A stretch of DNA of 45,144 nucleotides from an uncultured Lachnospiraceae bacterium (GCA_947626475.1 CANQSK010000006.1:1-45144); one strand, 5' to 3'; numbered from the stretch's first letter, positions 26,709-35,989 are shown. The notes: generated by a model from the sequence alone, not told the origin. Program-made: numbers and translations.

Positions 26709-29700
26709 TTAAATAACTTCCAGTTTCTTAAGGATCAGCAGCAGCGGATTGTCCGGTTCCAGTTCTTCCAGGCCGATCCGCTCGCCGTCGCAGGCTGCCT
26801 CCTCCTTCAGGCCTTTATAAGCCAGCATACGAAACAGATGCGCTTTTATCATGTTATTCTTCCGGATATCCGTTTCAAACGGCAGCGGAGATTCCATTCC
26901 TACCCCAAAGTATCCGTAACGGTCCGGATTAGCGGCATAATCTTGCCCAAGTTCCAGAAGTCTTCGGTACTGACGCTCCGCATCCTCCTTGTGCCCCAGC
27001 TTCTCCTGACACAAGCCGGTGAAGAACAGTATTTCATTGACAAGCTCCGGCTCTTCCTCCGCCTTATGATAGCAGGTCCGGGCTTCCTCCCATTTTCCCT
27101 GTCTCTCCTTCAGCAGGCCATGGAAGTAATGAACATTTGCGTCCTGCTCCAGAAATCCTTTTCCTTCTCCGTAGGTAAGGGGGTAAACCAGCGCCTCCTG
27201 AAGGCTTTTCTCCGCCTCATCATAGTCTTCTCTCTTCATCTGCTCAAACGCCGTAAGTGTATGGAGCCAGCGATGATACTTGGTCAGTTTGCCTTCTCCG
27301 CCTTCATAAATATGAAAACTCTTTCCGAGAAGCATCCTGCGGGCCTTTTGGTAATTTCCGTCAAGTATCTGGAGAACTGCCGCGTCCAGCCAGGCATCAT
27401 CACGCTCAAAGATCTGCTTTTCATAGGTCTCAGCCGTCCGGATCCGCTCCGCAAGAGGAAGATTATCCGCTTTCTCAATCTGCATCAGCTCGTAAATCAT
27501 CCGCTGATTCTGAGGCTCAAGCTCTACAGCCCGCAGCATGAAGGAACGGGCAAGTTCTTTTTTGTTCAGATGATCGTAATATGCAATCGCCAGGTTTCTC
27601 CAGGTATAACCAAAACGGCTGTTCTTCTCCAGCGATTTCTCCCATGCCGCCGCTGCGCCCTCATAGTTCTCCCTGTCGTAGTACAGGCACCCCAACAGAT
27701 ACAGAGCCCTCCAGTCTCCTTCTTTCAGAACGGCTATATCCTCCAGACGGTTCGGCAGAAGCCAGGACAGGGAGCCGTCACCTGCCGGTTCTCCGGTCAG
27801 GGCACTGCCGTGGAACATCAGGTTCAGTGAGGGATTGACACAGTCTTTTATGATTTCGGCCGCTTCTTTCTTTAATCCGGCTTTTTCAAAAAGCAGGGCT
27901 GCATCCAGCACATATTCCGGATTTTGTCTGACATAATCCTCAACGGCCCTCCCGTTCAGCAGATGCAGGGCATACCTGGCAGAACCATCCAGCGGAAATT
28001 CCTCAAGAATTTCTTCCAGCATTCCGCAATCACCGGTCAGGTAGCCTAAGATCGTCTTTGCCCCGTAGAATCTGGTATTTGTCACCAGCGCCTCCCTGAG
28101 CTCGCCGACTGCCCGCTCCCGGTACCCCAGCGAACTGCTGATACACGCGCTTTCAAAATATCCGCTGCTCCGGTAAGGATACTGCCATGCCGCCGCCCGG
28201 AAATATCCGTACGCTTCCTCCGGCCTGTCCGTCAATCGCAGGAGACGTCCCATCTGATAATAAATTTCCGTGTCCTGCGGACTGGTATTCTCAAACGTGA
28301 TCCGTTTCATGGCCGTCCTCAGATAGTTTTCAGCCTGAGCAAACATTCCCTTTTCCAGCATCAGCTTTCCCATCTCAAGATTGCAGCGGCTGTCCTCCGG
28401 TTCTCTTTTCAGCGCCTCCAGATAATAGTCCTCCGGCTGATAGGTACCGTGTTTATACTGAGCCAGATGGCGTCCGTACAGATAAAGAAGCTCTGTCGTC
28501 TCTACATCCCTCGGATACGGAGCGCGCTGCCGGGGTTTGGGCGGCCGCTTTTTTCCCTTCACTGTAGGACGATAGGATACCAACTCTCTGCCCACTTCAT
28601 CATACAGCGTCAGATGCAGCTTCTCCGGCGGGATATCTGCCGGGATACGAATCTGTTCAAGCCAGCAGCCATCCGGTTCAAGGGCGCCTTCCTTTTCATA
28701 CAGAACCTGCCCGCCGCCCAGAAGAAGCAGTTTCAGACTGCTGTGATTTTTTGTTACCGACGCTCCCACATTCCAGATTTCCGGCGTGTCACTTTCATCC
28801 AGTCTGACGGCCCCTTCTATCGACGCGTTGGAAATGTTTCCGATCCCGACGACCGGGTACCAGCAGCTGACAAATTCTTTTGTTTCCCCTGCTTCGATAT
28901 AAGCAAAATCCGGCTGGTTATCCGTATAGCTTCCGGTCATCAGTTCCAGATACCGGTCATCGTTGTCTGTCAGATTCGCGCACCACTTTTTTCCAAATTC
29001 TCCGTCGCCCCAGGTAAACATTTTACATCCGGGAGACACGTGATGGTCGTGCAGGATCACAGTCCCGGCATCGCTCCTGTAATCATAGCCTCCCAGGAAA
29101 TCCATCCTTGTCTCGCCCCTGGGAATCATCAAAGAGGTAGGCACTTTCACATTGCCAAACCATGTCGCGTCAGTCCCGCTTCCGTAATCATAAGGCCGGG
29201 CCGTCTGGAAAACGCCCTTCATTACCGGAAATGGAATGATTGCCCTCCTGTCATGATCAGAACCATACTCAATATCCGGAGGAAAAATCGCCTTATAGTC
29301 CTTGTGAACCCGAACCGCTGTGTTGTTCCACCACATAAACGGAAGCGCTCTGTCCGTACAGTTTGTAACAACGGCCCTGGCCTCCACCACACTGCTGTCC
29401 GGATAAATTGTTACCGCCACCATTCCCCGCATATGCCGCAGGGGCTCCAGCTCACCCATAAAGCAGGTAACGGAACCGTCCGGATTCTGCCGTGTCTTAT
29501 ACTCCAGCGGCGCGTAAGTGGTCGGCCGGTGATGCTGAGGCCAGTTGAACTCCACACCGCCTGAGACCCATGGACCGCAAAGCCCAATCAGAGCCGGTTT
29601 TACCACCGGATTCTCGTAGATAAATTCATATCCGTTTTTCCTGACCCTGGCCCCATAAATCTTTCCTCCGATTTCCGGAAGAAGATCTACGGAAATATAA

Positions 29701-29894
29701 TCATTTTCCATGAGAATCATTTCATAGGTCTTTTCTTCCGTCTCATCAGAAATCTGATCTACAACCTGCAGAGGATATACCTTTCCGCAAGCGCCCTGGT
29801 ACTGCTTTTTCTCAATAAAATGAGGCGCTTCATTTCCCTCCCCTACTTTATAGGTTGTGAGTTTCACCTTTTCTTTCCTTATACTGGCTTTCAT
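26709..29894 (-). CDS. DUF5107 domain protein with C-terminal TPR repeats
   Basis: VDLLPEIGGKIYGARVRKNGYEFIYENPVVKPALIGLCGPWVSGGVEFNWPQHHRPTTYAPLEY; repeated TPR helices (YYLEALKREPEDSRCNLEMGKLMLEKGMFAQAENYLRTAM); ATG 29894 with ggggag. Confidence 0.85.
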   Translation of the reverse strand: MKASIRKEKVKLTTYKVGEGNEAPHFIEKKQYQGACGKVYPLQVVDQISDETEEKTYEMILMENDYISVDLLPEIGGKIYGARVRKNGYEFIYENPVVKPALIGLCGPWVSGGVEFNWPQHHRPTTYAPLEYKTRQNPDGSVTCFMGELEPLRHMRGMVAVTIYPDSSVVEARAVVTNCTDRALPFMWWNNTAVRVHKDYKAIFPPDIEYGSDHDRRAIIPFPVMKGVFQTARPYDYGSGTDATWFGNVKVPTSLMIPRGETRMDFLGGYDYRSDAGTVILHDHHVSPGCKMFTWGDGEFGKKWCANLTDNDDRYLELMTGSYTDNQPDFAYIEAGETKEFVSCWYPVVGIGNISNASIEGAVRLDESDTPEIWNVGASVTKNHSSLKLLLLGGGQVLYEKEGALEPDGCWLEQIRIPADIPPEKLHLTLYDEVGRELVSYRPTVKGKKRPPKPRQRAPYPRDVETTELLYLYGRHLAQYKHGTYQPEDYYLEALKREPEDSRCNLEMGKLMLEKGMFAQAENYLRTAMKRITFENTSPQDTEIYYQMGRLLRLTDRPEEAYGYFRAAAWQYPYRSSGYFESACISSSLGYRERAVGELREALVTNTRFYGAKTILGYLTGDCGMLEEILEEFPLDGSARYALHLLNGRAVEDYVRQNPEYVLDAALLFEKAGLKKEAAEIIKDCVNPSLNLMFHGSALTGEPAGDGSLSWLLPNRLEDIAVLKEGDWRALYLLGCLYYDRENYEGAAAAWEKSLEKNSRFGYTWRNLAIAYYDHLNKKELARSFMLRAVELEPQNQRMIYELMQIEKADNLPLAERIRTAETYEKQIFERDDAWLDAAVLQILDGNYQKARRMLLGKSFHIYEGGEGKLTKYHRWLHTLTAFEQMKREDYDEAEKSLQEALVYPLTYGEGKGFLEQDANVHYFHGLLKERQGKWEEARTCYHKAEEEPELVNEILFFTGLCQEKLGHKEDAERQYRRLLELGQDYAANPDRYGYFGVGMESPLPFETDIRKNNMIKAHLFRMLAYKGLKEEAACDGERIGLEELEPDNPLLLILKKLEVI

Positions 29895-30075
29895 ATGCAT
29901 CTCCCCTTATTCTTTACGGATTCAAACGGCTCCTCCGTTTTGTTTAATTTTTTTGAATTTCTGATTATATTTTAAAGATAAAATTGTTGAAAGAACAGAC
30001 TAAAAATTTAAGATTATTTCCTAATTTTTTAAACACTTTTAACCTTCCTTTTCTGGCTGTTTCCCCCTGTAAACG

Positions 30076-30105
30076 CAAAAAACCGCCGGTTTCCCGACGG
30101 TTTCA
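30076..30105 (-). terminator. Rho-independent terminator downstream of rfbD
   Basis: Minus strand AAACCGTCGG-gaaa-CCGGCGGTTTTTTG: GC stem, GAAA loop, T-run. Confidence 0.8.
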
Positions 30106-30120
30106 GACTATCTCTCATGT

Positions 30121-30969
30121 TTACTTTTCGTATCCCAGCTCCCTCAGATACCTTCCCAGGGCGTCCTGCCACGGCGGCAGCCGCTTAAAGCCTTCCGCGT
30201 CCAGTTTGGACTTGTCCATGCGGCTGTTGGCGGGCCGCTTGGCCCGGGCCGGATACTGGTCGCTGGTGACCGGGATCACGTTCACCTTCATACCTGCCTG
30301 GCGGAAGATCTCCACGGCAAATTCGTGCCAGCTGCACAGGCCCTCGTTGGTGGCGTGGTAGCGGCCGTAGCGGTCCGTTTCGATCATATCCACCAGGAGC
30401 CGCGCCAGATCATAGGTATAGGTAGGCGATCCGATCTGGTCGCAGACCACGGTCAGAGTATCCCGGGTCTTTCCCAGATTCAGCATGGTTTTGATAAAAT
30501 TCTTTCCGTTGACGCCGAAGACCCAGGCGATGCGGACGATAAAATATTTCTCCAGCTGCTCCACCGCCAGCTCGCCCTCGTACTTGGTCTGGCCGTAGAC
30601 ATTCAGCGGCTGCCGCTCGTCATCCGGCTCCCAGGGACGGGTGCCCTGACCGTTGAAGACGTAATCGGTGCTGATGTACATCATCTTGCAGTTCAGCTCC
30701 CGGCAGACCCGGGCGATATTCTCCGTGCCCCGGGCGTTGACCCGGCGGCACAGTTCCACATTGTCCTCGGCCGCGTCCACGGCTGTGTAAGCCGCGCAGT
30801 GGATCACCCCGTCAGGGGCGGCCTCCTTTATCACCTGATCCACAGACACCACGTCCGTGATATCCATCTCATCAATGTCCACTCCGACGGCGGTATGGCC
30901 GCGTTTTTCCAGTTCATTTACTACGTCGTGGCCCAGCTGGCCCCTGACGCCTGTCACCAAGACTTTCAT
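30121..30969 (-). CDS. rfbD: dTDP-4-dehydrorhamnose reductase
   Basis: MKVLVTGVRGQLGHDVV Rossmann motif, STDYVFNGQGTRPWEPDDERQPLNVYGQTKYEGE. Confidence 0.93.
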   Translation of the reverse strand: MKVLVTGVRGQLGHDVVNELEKRGHTAVGVDIDEMDITDVVSVDQVIKEAAPDGVIHCAAYTAVDAAEDNVELCRRVNARGTENIARVCRELNCKMMYISTDYVFNGQGTRPWEPDDERQPLNVYGQTKYEGELAVEQLEKYFIVRIAWVFGVNGKNFIKTMLNLGKTRDTLTVVCDQIGSPTYTYDLARLLVDMIETDRYGRYHATNEGLCSWHEFAVEIFRQAGMKVNVIPVTSDQYPARAKRPANSRMDKSKLDAEGFKRLPPWQDALGRYLRELGYEK

Positions 30970-31107
30970 GTTCAATCCTTCTCCTTTATCTACGGCTGAC
31001 CGATTCTAATTTTACAACGTCTACCGGCTCACAGATTCTTTGATCCAGAACATATCCTCTCCACAATCTCGCAGATATCCTGCCCACCCCGTCATAGCCC
31101 AAAGTCA

Positions 31108-32136
31108 TCATGCTTCCAGCCGCTTCCCGTACATCTTGTCAAAATAATTGGCGTACTCGCCGGAAATAATATGCTCCCACCACTCCCGGTTATTCAGGTA
31201 CCAGTCGATGGTCTGGCGGATGCCGGTGTCGAAAGTGTACTTCGGCTTCCAGCCCAGCTCCGTCTCCAGCTTTGTCGGATCGATGGCGTATCGCCGGTCG
31301 TGGCCCGGACGGTCAGTGACGAAGCGGATCAGGCTCTCCGGCTTGTTCAGCTCCCTCAGGATCGTCTTTACCACATCCAGGTTGGTCCTCTCGTTGTGGC
31401 CGCCTACGTTGTAGATCTCACCGACTCTGCCCTTGCGGATGATCAGGTCGATGGCCTCGCAGTGGTCGGACACATAGAGCCAGTCGCGGACATTCTCGCC
31501 CTTGCCGTAGACCGGCAGTTCCTCGTCCGCCAGGGCGCGGCTGATGATCAGCGGGATCAACTTCTCCGGGAAATGATAGGGCCCGTAATTGTTGGAGCAC
31601 CGGGAAATGGTCACCGGCAGCCCATAGGTCCGGTAGTACGCCAGTACGAACAGATCCGCGCTGGCCTTGGATGAGCTGTAGGGGCTGGATGTGTGAATCG
31701 GCGTTTCCTCTGTGAAGAACAGATCCGGCCGGTCCAGGGGAAGATCCCCATAGACCTCGTCGGTGGACACCTGATGGTAGCGCTTCACGCCGTATTTGCG
31801 GGAGGCATCCAGAAGGACACGGGTTCCCATCACATTGGTCTGGACAAAGATCCCGGGGTCGGTGATGGAGCGGTCCACGTGGCTCTCCGCCGCGAAATTC
31901 ACCACCACGTCAAACTTTTCCTTCTCAAACAGGTCCATGATGAAAGGCTCGTCAGCGATATCGCCCTTCACGAACTTGTAGTTGGGCTTATTCTCCACCG
32001 GCTTTAAGGTCTCCAGATTTCCCGCGTAAGTCAAAAGATCCAGATTCACGATCTGATCCTCCGGATATGTATTTACCATATAATGCACGAAATTTCCGCC
32101 GATAAATCCGGCGCCGCCTGTCACTAAGATTTTCAT
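31108..32136 (-). CDS. rfbB: dTDP-glucose 4,6-dehydratase
   Basis: MKILVTGGAGFIGGNFVHYMV, HQVSTDEVYGDLPLDRPDLFFTEETPIHTSSPYSSSKASAD. Confidence 0.95.
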   Translation of the reverse strand: MKILVTGGAGFIGGNFVHYMVNTYPEDQIVNLDLLTYAGNLETLKPVENKPNYKFVKGDIADEPFIMDLFEKEKFDVVVNFAAESHVDRSITDPGIFVQTNVMGTRVLLDASRKYGVKRYHQVSTDEVYGDLPLDRPDLFFTEETPIHTSSPYSSSKASADLFVLAYYRTYGLPVTISRCSNNYGPYHFPEKLIPLIISRALADEELPVYGKGENVRDWLYVSDHCEAIDLIIRKGRVGEIYNVGGHNERTNLDVVKTILRELNKPESLIRFVTDRPGHDRRYAIDPTKLETELGWKPKYTFDTGIRQTIDWYLNNREWWEHIISGEYANYFDKMYGKRLEA

Positions 32137-32267
32137 AATCGATGATCCTCTCTTTCTGTTGTCAGTCTGCTTTGCTTGTCCGCTGCCGGTTTCTTCCACC
32201 GACTTTTGCGCCAAACCAGTTTCAGCCACTGGCTTCCTCGCCTTCCGAGCCGCGCAGTCTCCCCGGC

Positions 32268-33158
32268 TCACTTGAATTCCTTGTCGATAAATTTGCCTGC
32301 CAGCACGTCCAGCAGATACTGCCCGTACTGGTTCTTCCTGAGGGGCTCTATATCCTCCAGCAGCTGGTCCTTCGTGATCCAGTGATTCAGATAAGCGATC
32401 TCTTCCAGGCAGGCGATCTTCCTGTGCTGGTGGGTCTCCATAGTACGGACAAAATTGGTGGCGTCCACCAGGGACTCGTGGGTTCCCGTATCCAGCCAGG
32501 TAAAGCCCTGTCCCAGAAGCTCCACCTCCAGGCTGCCGTCTTCCAGATAGATCCGGTTCAGGTCGGTAATCTCCAGCTCTCCCCGGGCCGAGGGCTTCAG
32601 GTTCTTCGCATACTCCACTACCCGGTTGTCATAGAAATAAAGTCCCGTCACGCAGTAGTTGGACTTGGGCTGCTTCGGCTTCTCCTCGATGGATATGGCG
32701 CGGCCGCAGGAATCGAACTCCACGATCCCGAACCGCTCCGGGTCGTCCACATAGTAACCGAACACCGTAGCGCCCTGCTGCTTTCCGGCCGCCTTCCGCA
32801 GCCGCTTCTTCAGGCCGTGGCCCGCGAAAATATTGTCGCCCAGAATCATGGCCACGCAGTCGCTGCCAATGAAATCCGCGCCGATGATAAACGCCTGGGC
32901 CAGCCCGTCGGGGGACGGCTGCACTGCATAGGACAGATGGATGCCAAACTGATGGCCGTCGCCTAAGAGATGCTCAAACCTGGGCGTATCGTCCGGCGTA
33001 GAGATGATCAGGATATCCCGGATACCGGCGCTCATGAGCACCGACAGGGGATAATAGATCATCGGTTTATCGTAAATAGGAAGCAGCTGCTTGGATGTGA
33101 CCATGGTCAGCGGATAAAGCCTGGTGCCGGACCCTCCGGCCAGTATGATTCCTTTCAT
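32268..33158 (-). CDS. rfbA: Glucose-1-phosphate thymidylyltransferase
   Basis: [39 protein letters not shown]. Confidence 0.95.
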   Translation of the reverse strand: MKGIILAGGSGTRLYPLTMVTSKQLLPIYDKPMIYYPLSVLMSAGIRDILIISTPDDTPRFEHLLGDGHQFGIHLSYAVQPSPDGLAQAFIIGADFIGSDCVAMILGDNIFAGHGLKKRLRKAAGKQQGATVFGYYVDDPERFGIVEFDSCGRAISIEEKPKQPKSNYCVTGLYFYDNRVVEYAKNLKPSARGELEITDLNRIYLEDGSLEVELLGQGFTWLDTGTHESLVDATNFVRTMETHQHRKIACLEEIAYLNHWITKDQLLEDIEPLRKNQYGQYLLDVLAGKFIDKEFK

Positions 33159-33199
33159 AACTGTGCTCTCCTTTTCTTTCACAGATCCTGCCGCCGATA

Positions 33200-33265
33200 A
33201 AACAAAAACCCTTTATCATGCGTCCGTCTGCAGAATGTACCGTCTGGAACACATTATAAAGGGTT
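33200..33265 (-). terminator. Terminator-like inverted repeat downstream of the MerR-methyltransferase gene (long loop)
   Basis: Minus strand AACCCTTTAT (33265-33256) ... ATAAAGGGTT (33216-33207) followed by TTTGTTTT; loop about 39 nt. Confidence 0.45.
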
Positions 33266-33283
33266 ACGTTACGTCACTGTCAA
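33253..33283 (-). promoter_or_regulatory. Promoter with consensus -35 and -10 and a 19-nt spacer upstream of rfbA
   Basis: Minus strand TTGACA-GTGACGTAACGTAACCCTT-TATAAT; spacer contains dyad GTgACGTaACGTaAC. Confidence 0.65.
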
Positions 33284-33342
33284 GCGCTTTTACAAATTTT
33301 CTCAGAATTTTCTGCAAGGTCACTGCCCGCTTCTCTTCTCGT

Positions 33343-34659
33343 TCACTCCCGGCAAACGAAGATCCCGGCCATTTTCGTAATCCGGATCCCGCCTTTCTCC
33401 CGGATCTTCCCCTCCAAAAAACTCCGAAACTCGTCCTTTCGCTGGTTCAGATACTCTCCCTGGTTCCCATGACAGGACAGGATGTAATCAAAAAGCGGTT
33501 CCGCCTCGTCCACCAGCAGGTAATCGTCATACAGGATCTGCTCCACCCGGCCGAAGACCTGCCCCAGCATGACCTGTCCGTTCTCCAGGCCGAACAGCTC
33601 ATAAAGCGCCACCTCCGACAAATTGATCCGGGGATCGAACTCCCGGACCAGATCCGTGATCTCCTTCATATGGGCCCGCCCATAAGTGCTGCAGTAGAAC
33701 ACGCCCCCGCTTCGGAGCACCCGCCGGATCTCCTTCAGGGCCTGAGGAATGTCCTTCACGTAGAACAGCACATGGTTGGCAATGACTGCGTCAAAGGAGG
33801 CGTCCCCGTAAGACAGCCGCTGGCAGTCCTCCACCCGAAACTTAAGTCCCGGCATTCCGTCGCTTGCCGGTGCACACGCTCCCGCAGGAGACCGCGCCGG
33901 ACTGGCCGCTTTCCCGCTCTTCGGCCCCGCAGCAGCAGCGGAAACCGGCGACCCGGCCGCCGGATCATCCGCAAAACCGGATGCCTGAGCAATCGAATGA
34001 AGCCGCGACGCGGCGTCCTCCACCATCCCCTCCGATACATCCGTCACATGGATGCGCCGCGAAGCGATGATCTTTGGGGACACATTCTGCCACAGCTCCC
34101 CGTTGCCGCAGCCCACCTCCAGGATATCCCGGGCGGCGGCAAAATCGATCTGCGACGCCAGCCAGGCAAACCATCCCATCGGATTGCGGGAGAACCGCCG
34201 GTGAAGATCGATGCGGACGTCAATGTTGACGGCGGATTTGTACTGCTCCACCACTGCGTGCTCCATATTCGTAATATGGATCAGATGAAGGATGCGGCTC
34301 CAGTCCACCTGCCGGGTCTCGCCCACCATCCGCTCCGTGTCGGTCAGCGCCTGATCCATGCTTTCGAGATGACGGATCCGCTTCTGGATCAGCTTTCTCT
34401 GCATGGCCAGGGAGCGGGCCACGTCTTCCGCATCGTCCCCCATGGGCATAGCCGCGATCTCGTCAAGCGAAAACCCGAGGTATCTGAGGGACAGGATCCG
34501 CTGCAGCCGCCCGAAGTCTTCGTCGGTATACAGCCGGTATCCGTTCTCTCCCGTTTTGCTGGGCTTTAAGATGCCCTGCTTATCATAGAAGCGGACGGTC
34601 CGGACCGTCACATTCGCCTTCCTCGCGAATTCGCCGGATGTGTAATATCCCTCCTGCAC
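33343..34659 (-). CDS. MerR-family HTH fused to a class I SAM-dependent methyltransferase
   Basis: YYTSGEFARKANVTVRTVRFYDKQGILKPSKTGENGYRLYTDEDFGRLQRI (MerR HTH); ILEVGCGNGELW (SAM motif I); GTG at 34659 preceded by aaaggagg. Confidence 0.85.
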   Translation of the reverse strand: MQEGYYTSGEFARKANVTVRTVRFYDKQGILKPSKTGENGYRLYTDEDFGRLQRILSLRYLGFSLDEIAAMPMGDDAEDVARSLAMQRKLIQKRIRHLESMDQALTDTERMVGETRQVDWSRILHLIHITNMEHAVVEQYKSAVNIDVRIDLHRRFSRNPMGWFAWLASQIDFAAARDILEVGCGNGELWQNVSPKIIASRRIHVTDVSEGMVEDAASRLHSIAQASGFADDPAAGSPVSAAAAGPKSGKAASPARSPAGACAPASDGMPGLKFRVEDCQRLSYGDASFDAVIANHVLFYVKDIPQALKEIRRVLRSGGVFYCSTYGRAHMKEITDLVREFDPRINLSEVALYELFGLENGQVMLGQVFGRVEQILYDDYLLVDEAEPLFDYILSCHGNQGEYLNQRKDEFRSFLEGKIREKGGIRITKMAGIFVCRE

Positions 34660-34715
34660 GCCGCTTCCTCCTTTCTGCCTTGCCCCTGCCGGACACGGCC
34701 GCTTCCTTCCGCCCG

Positions 34716-35924
34716 TCAGGACCGCTCCGCCTCTCCGATCATAAGCCGCTTCCACAGAAGCATCCCGATACAGAGCAGAATCGGGAACAGGACCGCCATC
34801 ATCAGCCCGCCCTTCAGATCCCCCGATTCCACCGACGCCATCCCCACCACGGTCGGGCCCAGGGAACATCCCATATCGCCGGCCAGGGACAGCAGGGCAA
34901 ACATGGCCGTTCCGCCGCCCTTCAGCGTCTCCGTCGCAAGGCTGAAGGTTCCCGGCCACATGACGCCCACGGAGAAGCCGCAGATTCCGCAGCCCGCCAG
35001 CCCCAGCAGGGGAACCGGCGCACAGACCGCCAGAAGATAGCTTCCGATGCACAGAAGCCCGCAGCTGATCATAAACCGCATCAGCGGGATCCTCTCCGCC
35101 AGCCTGGCATGCAGCACGCGGGCCGTTCCCATCAGCGCCGCGAACATGCAGGGACCGGCCAGATCGCCCACCGCCTTGTTCACATGAAGACCCGCTTCCG
35201 CGAAGGCGGAGGCCCACTGGCTCATGGCCAGCTCCGACGCGCCCGCGCACAGCATCAGCGCGCAGAACACCCAGAACAGCTTCCGGCGAAGCAGCTGTGA
35301 AACCGGCATGGTCTCATGCTCCTCCTCCAGCGTCCGGATCGGGACCCTGCCGAAATAGAATGCGTTGCAGGCCGGAAGTATCGCCCACAGAACGCACAGG
35401 ATCCGCCAGCTTCCCACCCCCGCCGCCGCGAAGAACACGGTAGACAGAAGCACCACGGCCATCTGGCCCCAGCAGTAGAAGGAATGCAGAAGGCTCATGG
35501 CCGCCGCCTTGCCCTCCGTGGGACATGCCTCCACAATAGGGCTGATCAGCACCTCGATCAATCCCCCTCCCAGCGCGTAAAGCACCACGCACACCAGAAG
35601 TCCCGCATAGGCGCTTCCGAACAGCCGCCCGGTCATGCCGGGCAGAACCGCCATGCCGGCCAGTCCCAGCGCGGCGCAGACATGTGCGGCGACCGCGCCC
35701 ATCCGGTAGCCGACGCGGTCGATCAGTACCGCCGACGCCAGATCCACCAGCAGCTGAATCCCGAAATTAACGGTGATCAGCAGTGTGATCTTATCCAGGG
35801 AAATCCCGTACTGGGACTGAAAGGTCAGAAACAGAAGCGGCGACAGATTATTGACGATCGCCTGGGTCACATAGCCCAGGTAGCTGGCCCATATGGTATG
35901 CTGATATCCTAATGTCCGGTTCAT
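34716..35924 (-). CDS. Major facilitator superfamily transporter
   Basis: About 12 hydrophobic segments; NFGIQLLVDLASAVLIDRVGYRMG MFS motif-A-like loop. Confidence 0.88.
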   Translation of the reverse strand: MNRTLGYQHTIWASYLGYVTQAIVNNLSPLLFLTFQSQYGISLDKITLLITVNFGIQLLVDLASAVLIDRVGYRMGAVAAHVCAALGLAGMAVLPGMTGRLFGSAYAGLLVCVVLYALGGGLIEVLISPIVEACPTEGKAAAMSLLHSFYCWGQMAVVLLSTVFFAAAGVGSWRILCVLWAILPACNAFYFGRVPIRTLEEEHETMPVSQLLRRKLFWVFCALMLCAGASELAMSQWASAFAEAGLHVNKAVGDLAGPCMFAALMGTARVLHARLAERIPLMRFMISCGLLCIGSYLLAVCAPVPLLGLAGCGICGFSVGVMWPGTFSLATETLKGGGTAMFALLSLAGDMGCSLGPTVVGMASVESGDLKGGLMMAVLFPILLCIGMLLWKRLMIGEAERS

Positions 35925-35989
35925 GACAATAACCTCGCTGAATCATTTCAGTATCCATATTATCATATTCCGGATTTCTGTTCAATGAC

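Noticed and set aside
33124-34569. 481-aa + strand ORF opposite the MerR-methyltransferase gene
   Set aside because: Antisense shadow frame; the minus strand carries recognisable HTH and SAM-binding motifs.
34660-35250. N-terminal ~197 codons of the 635-aa ORF at 33343..35250
   Set aside because: Overlaps the MFS transporter in another frame; the real start is the GTG at 34659 with a strong RBS.
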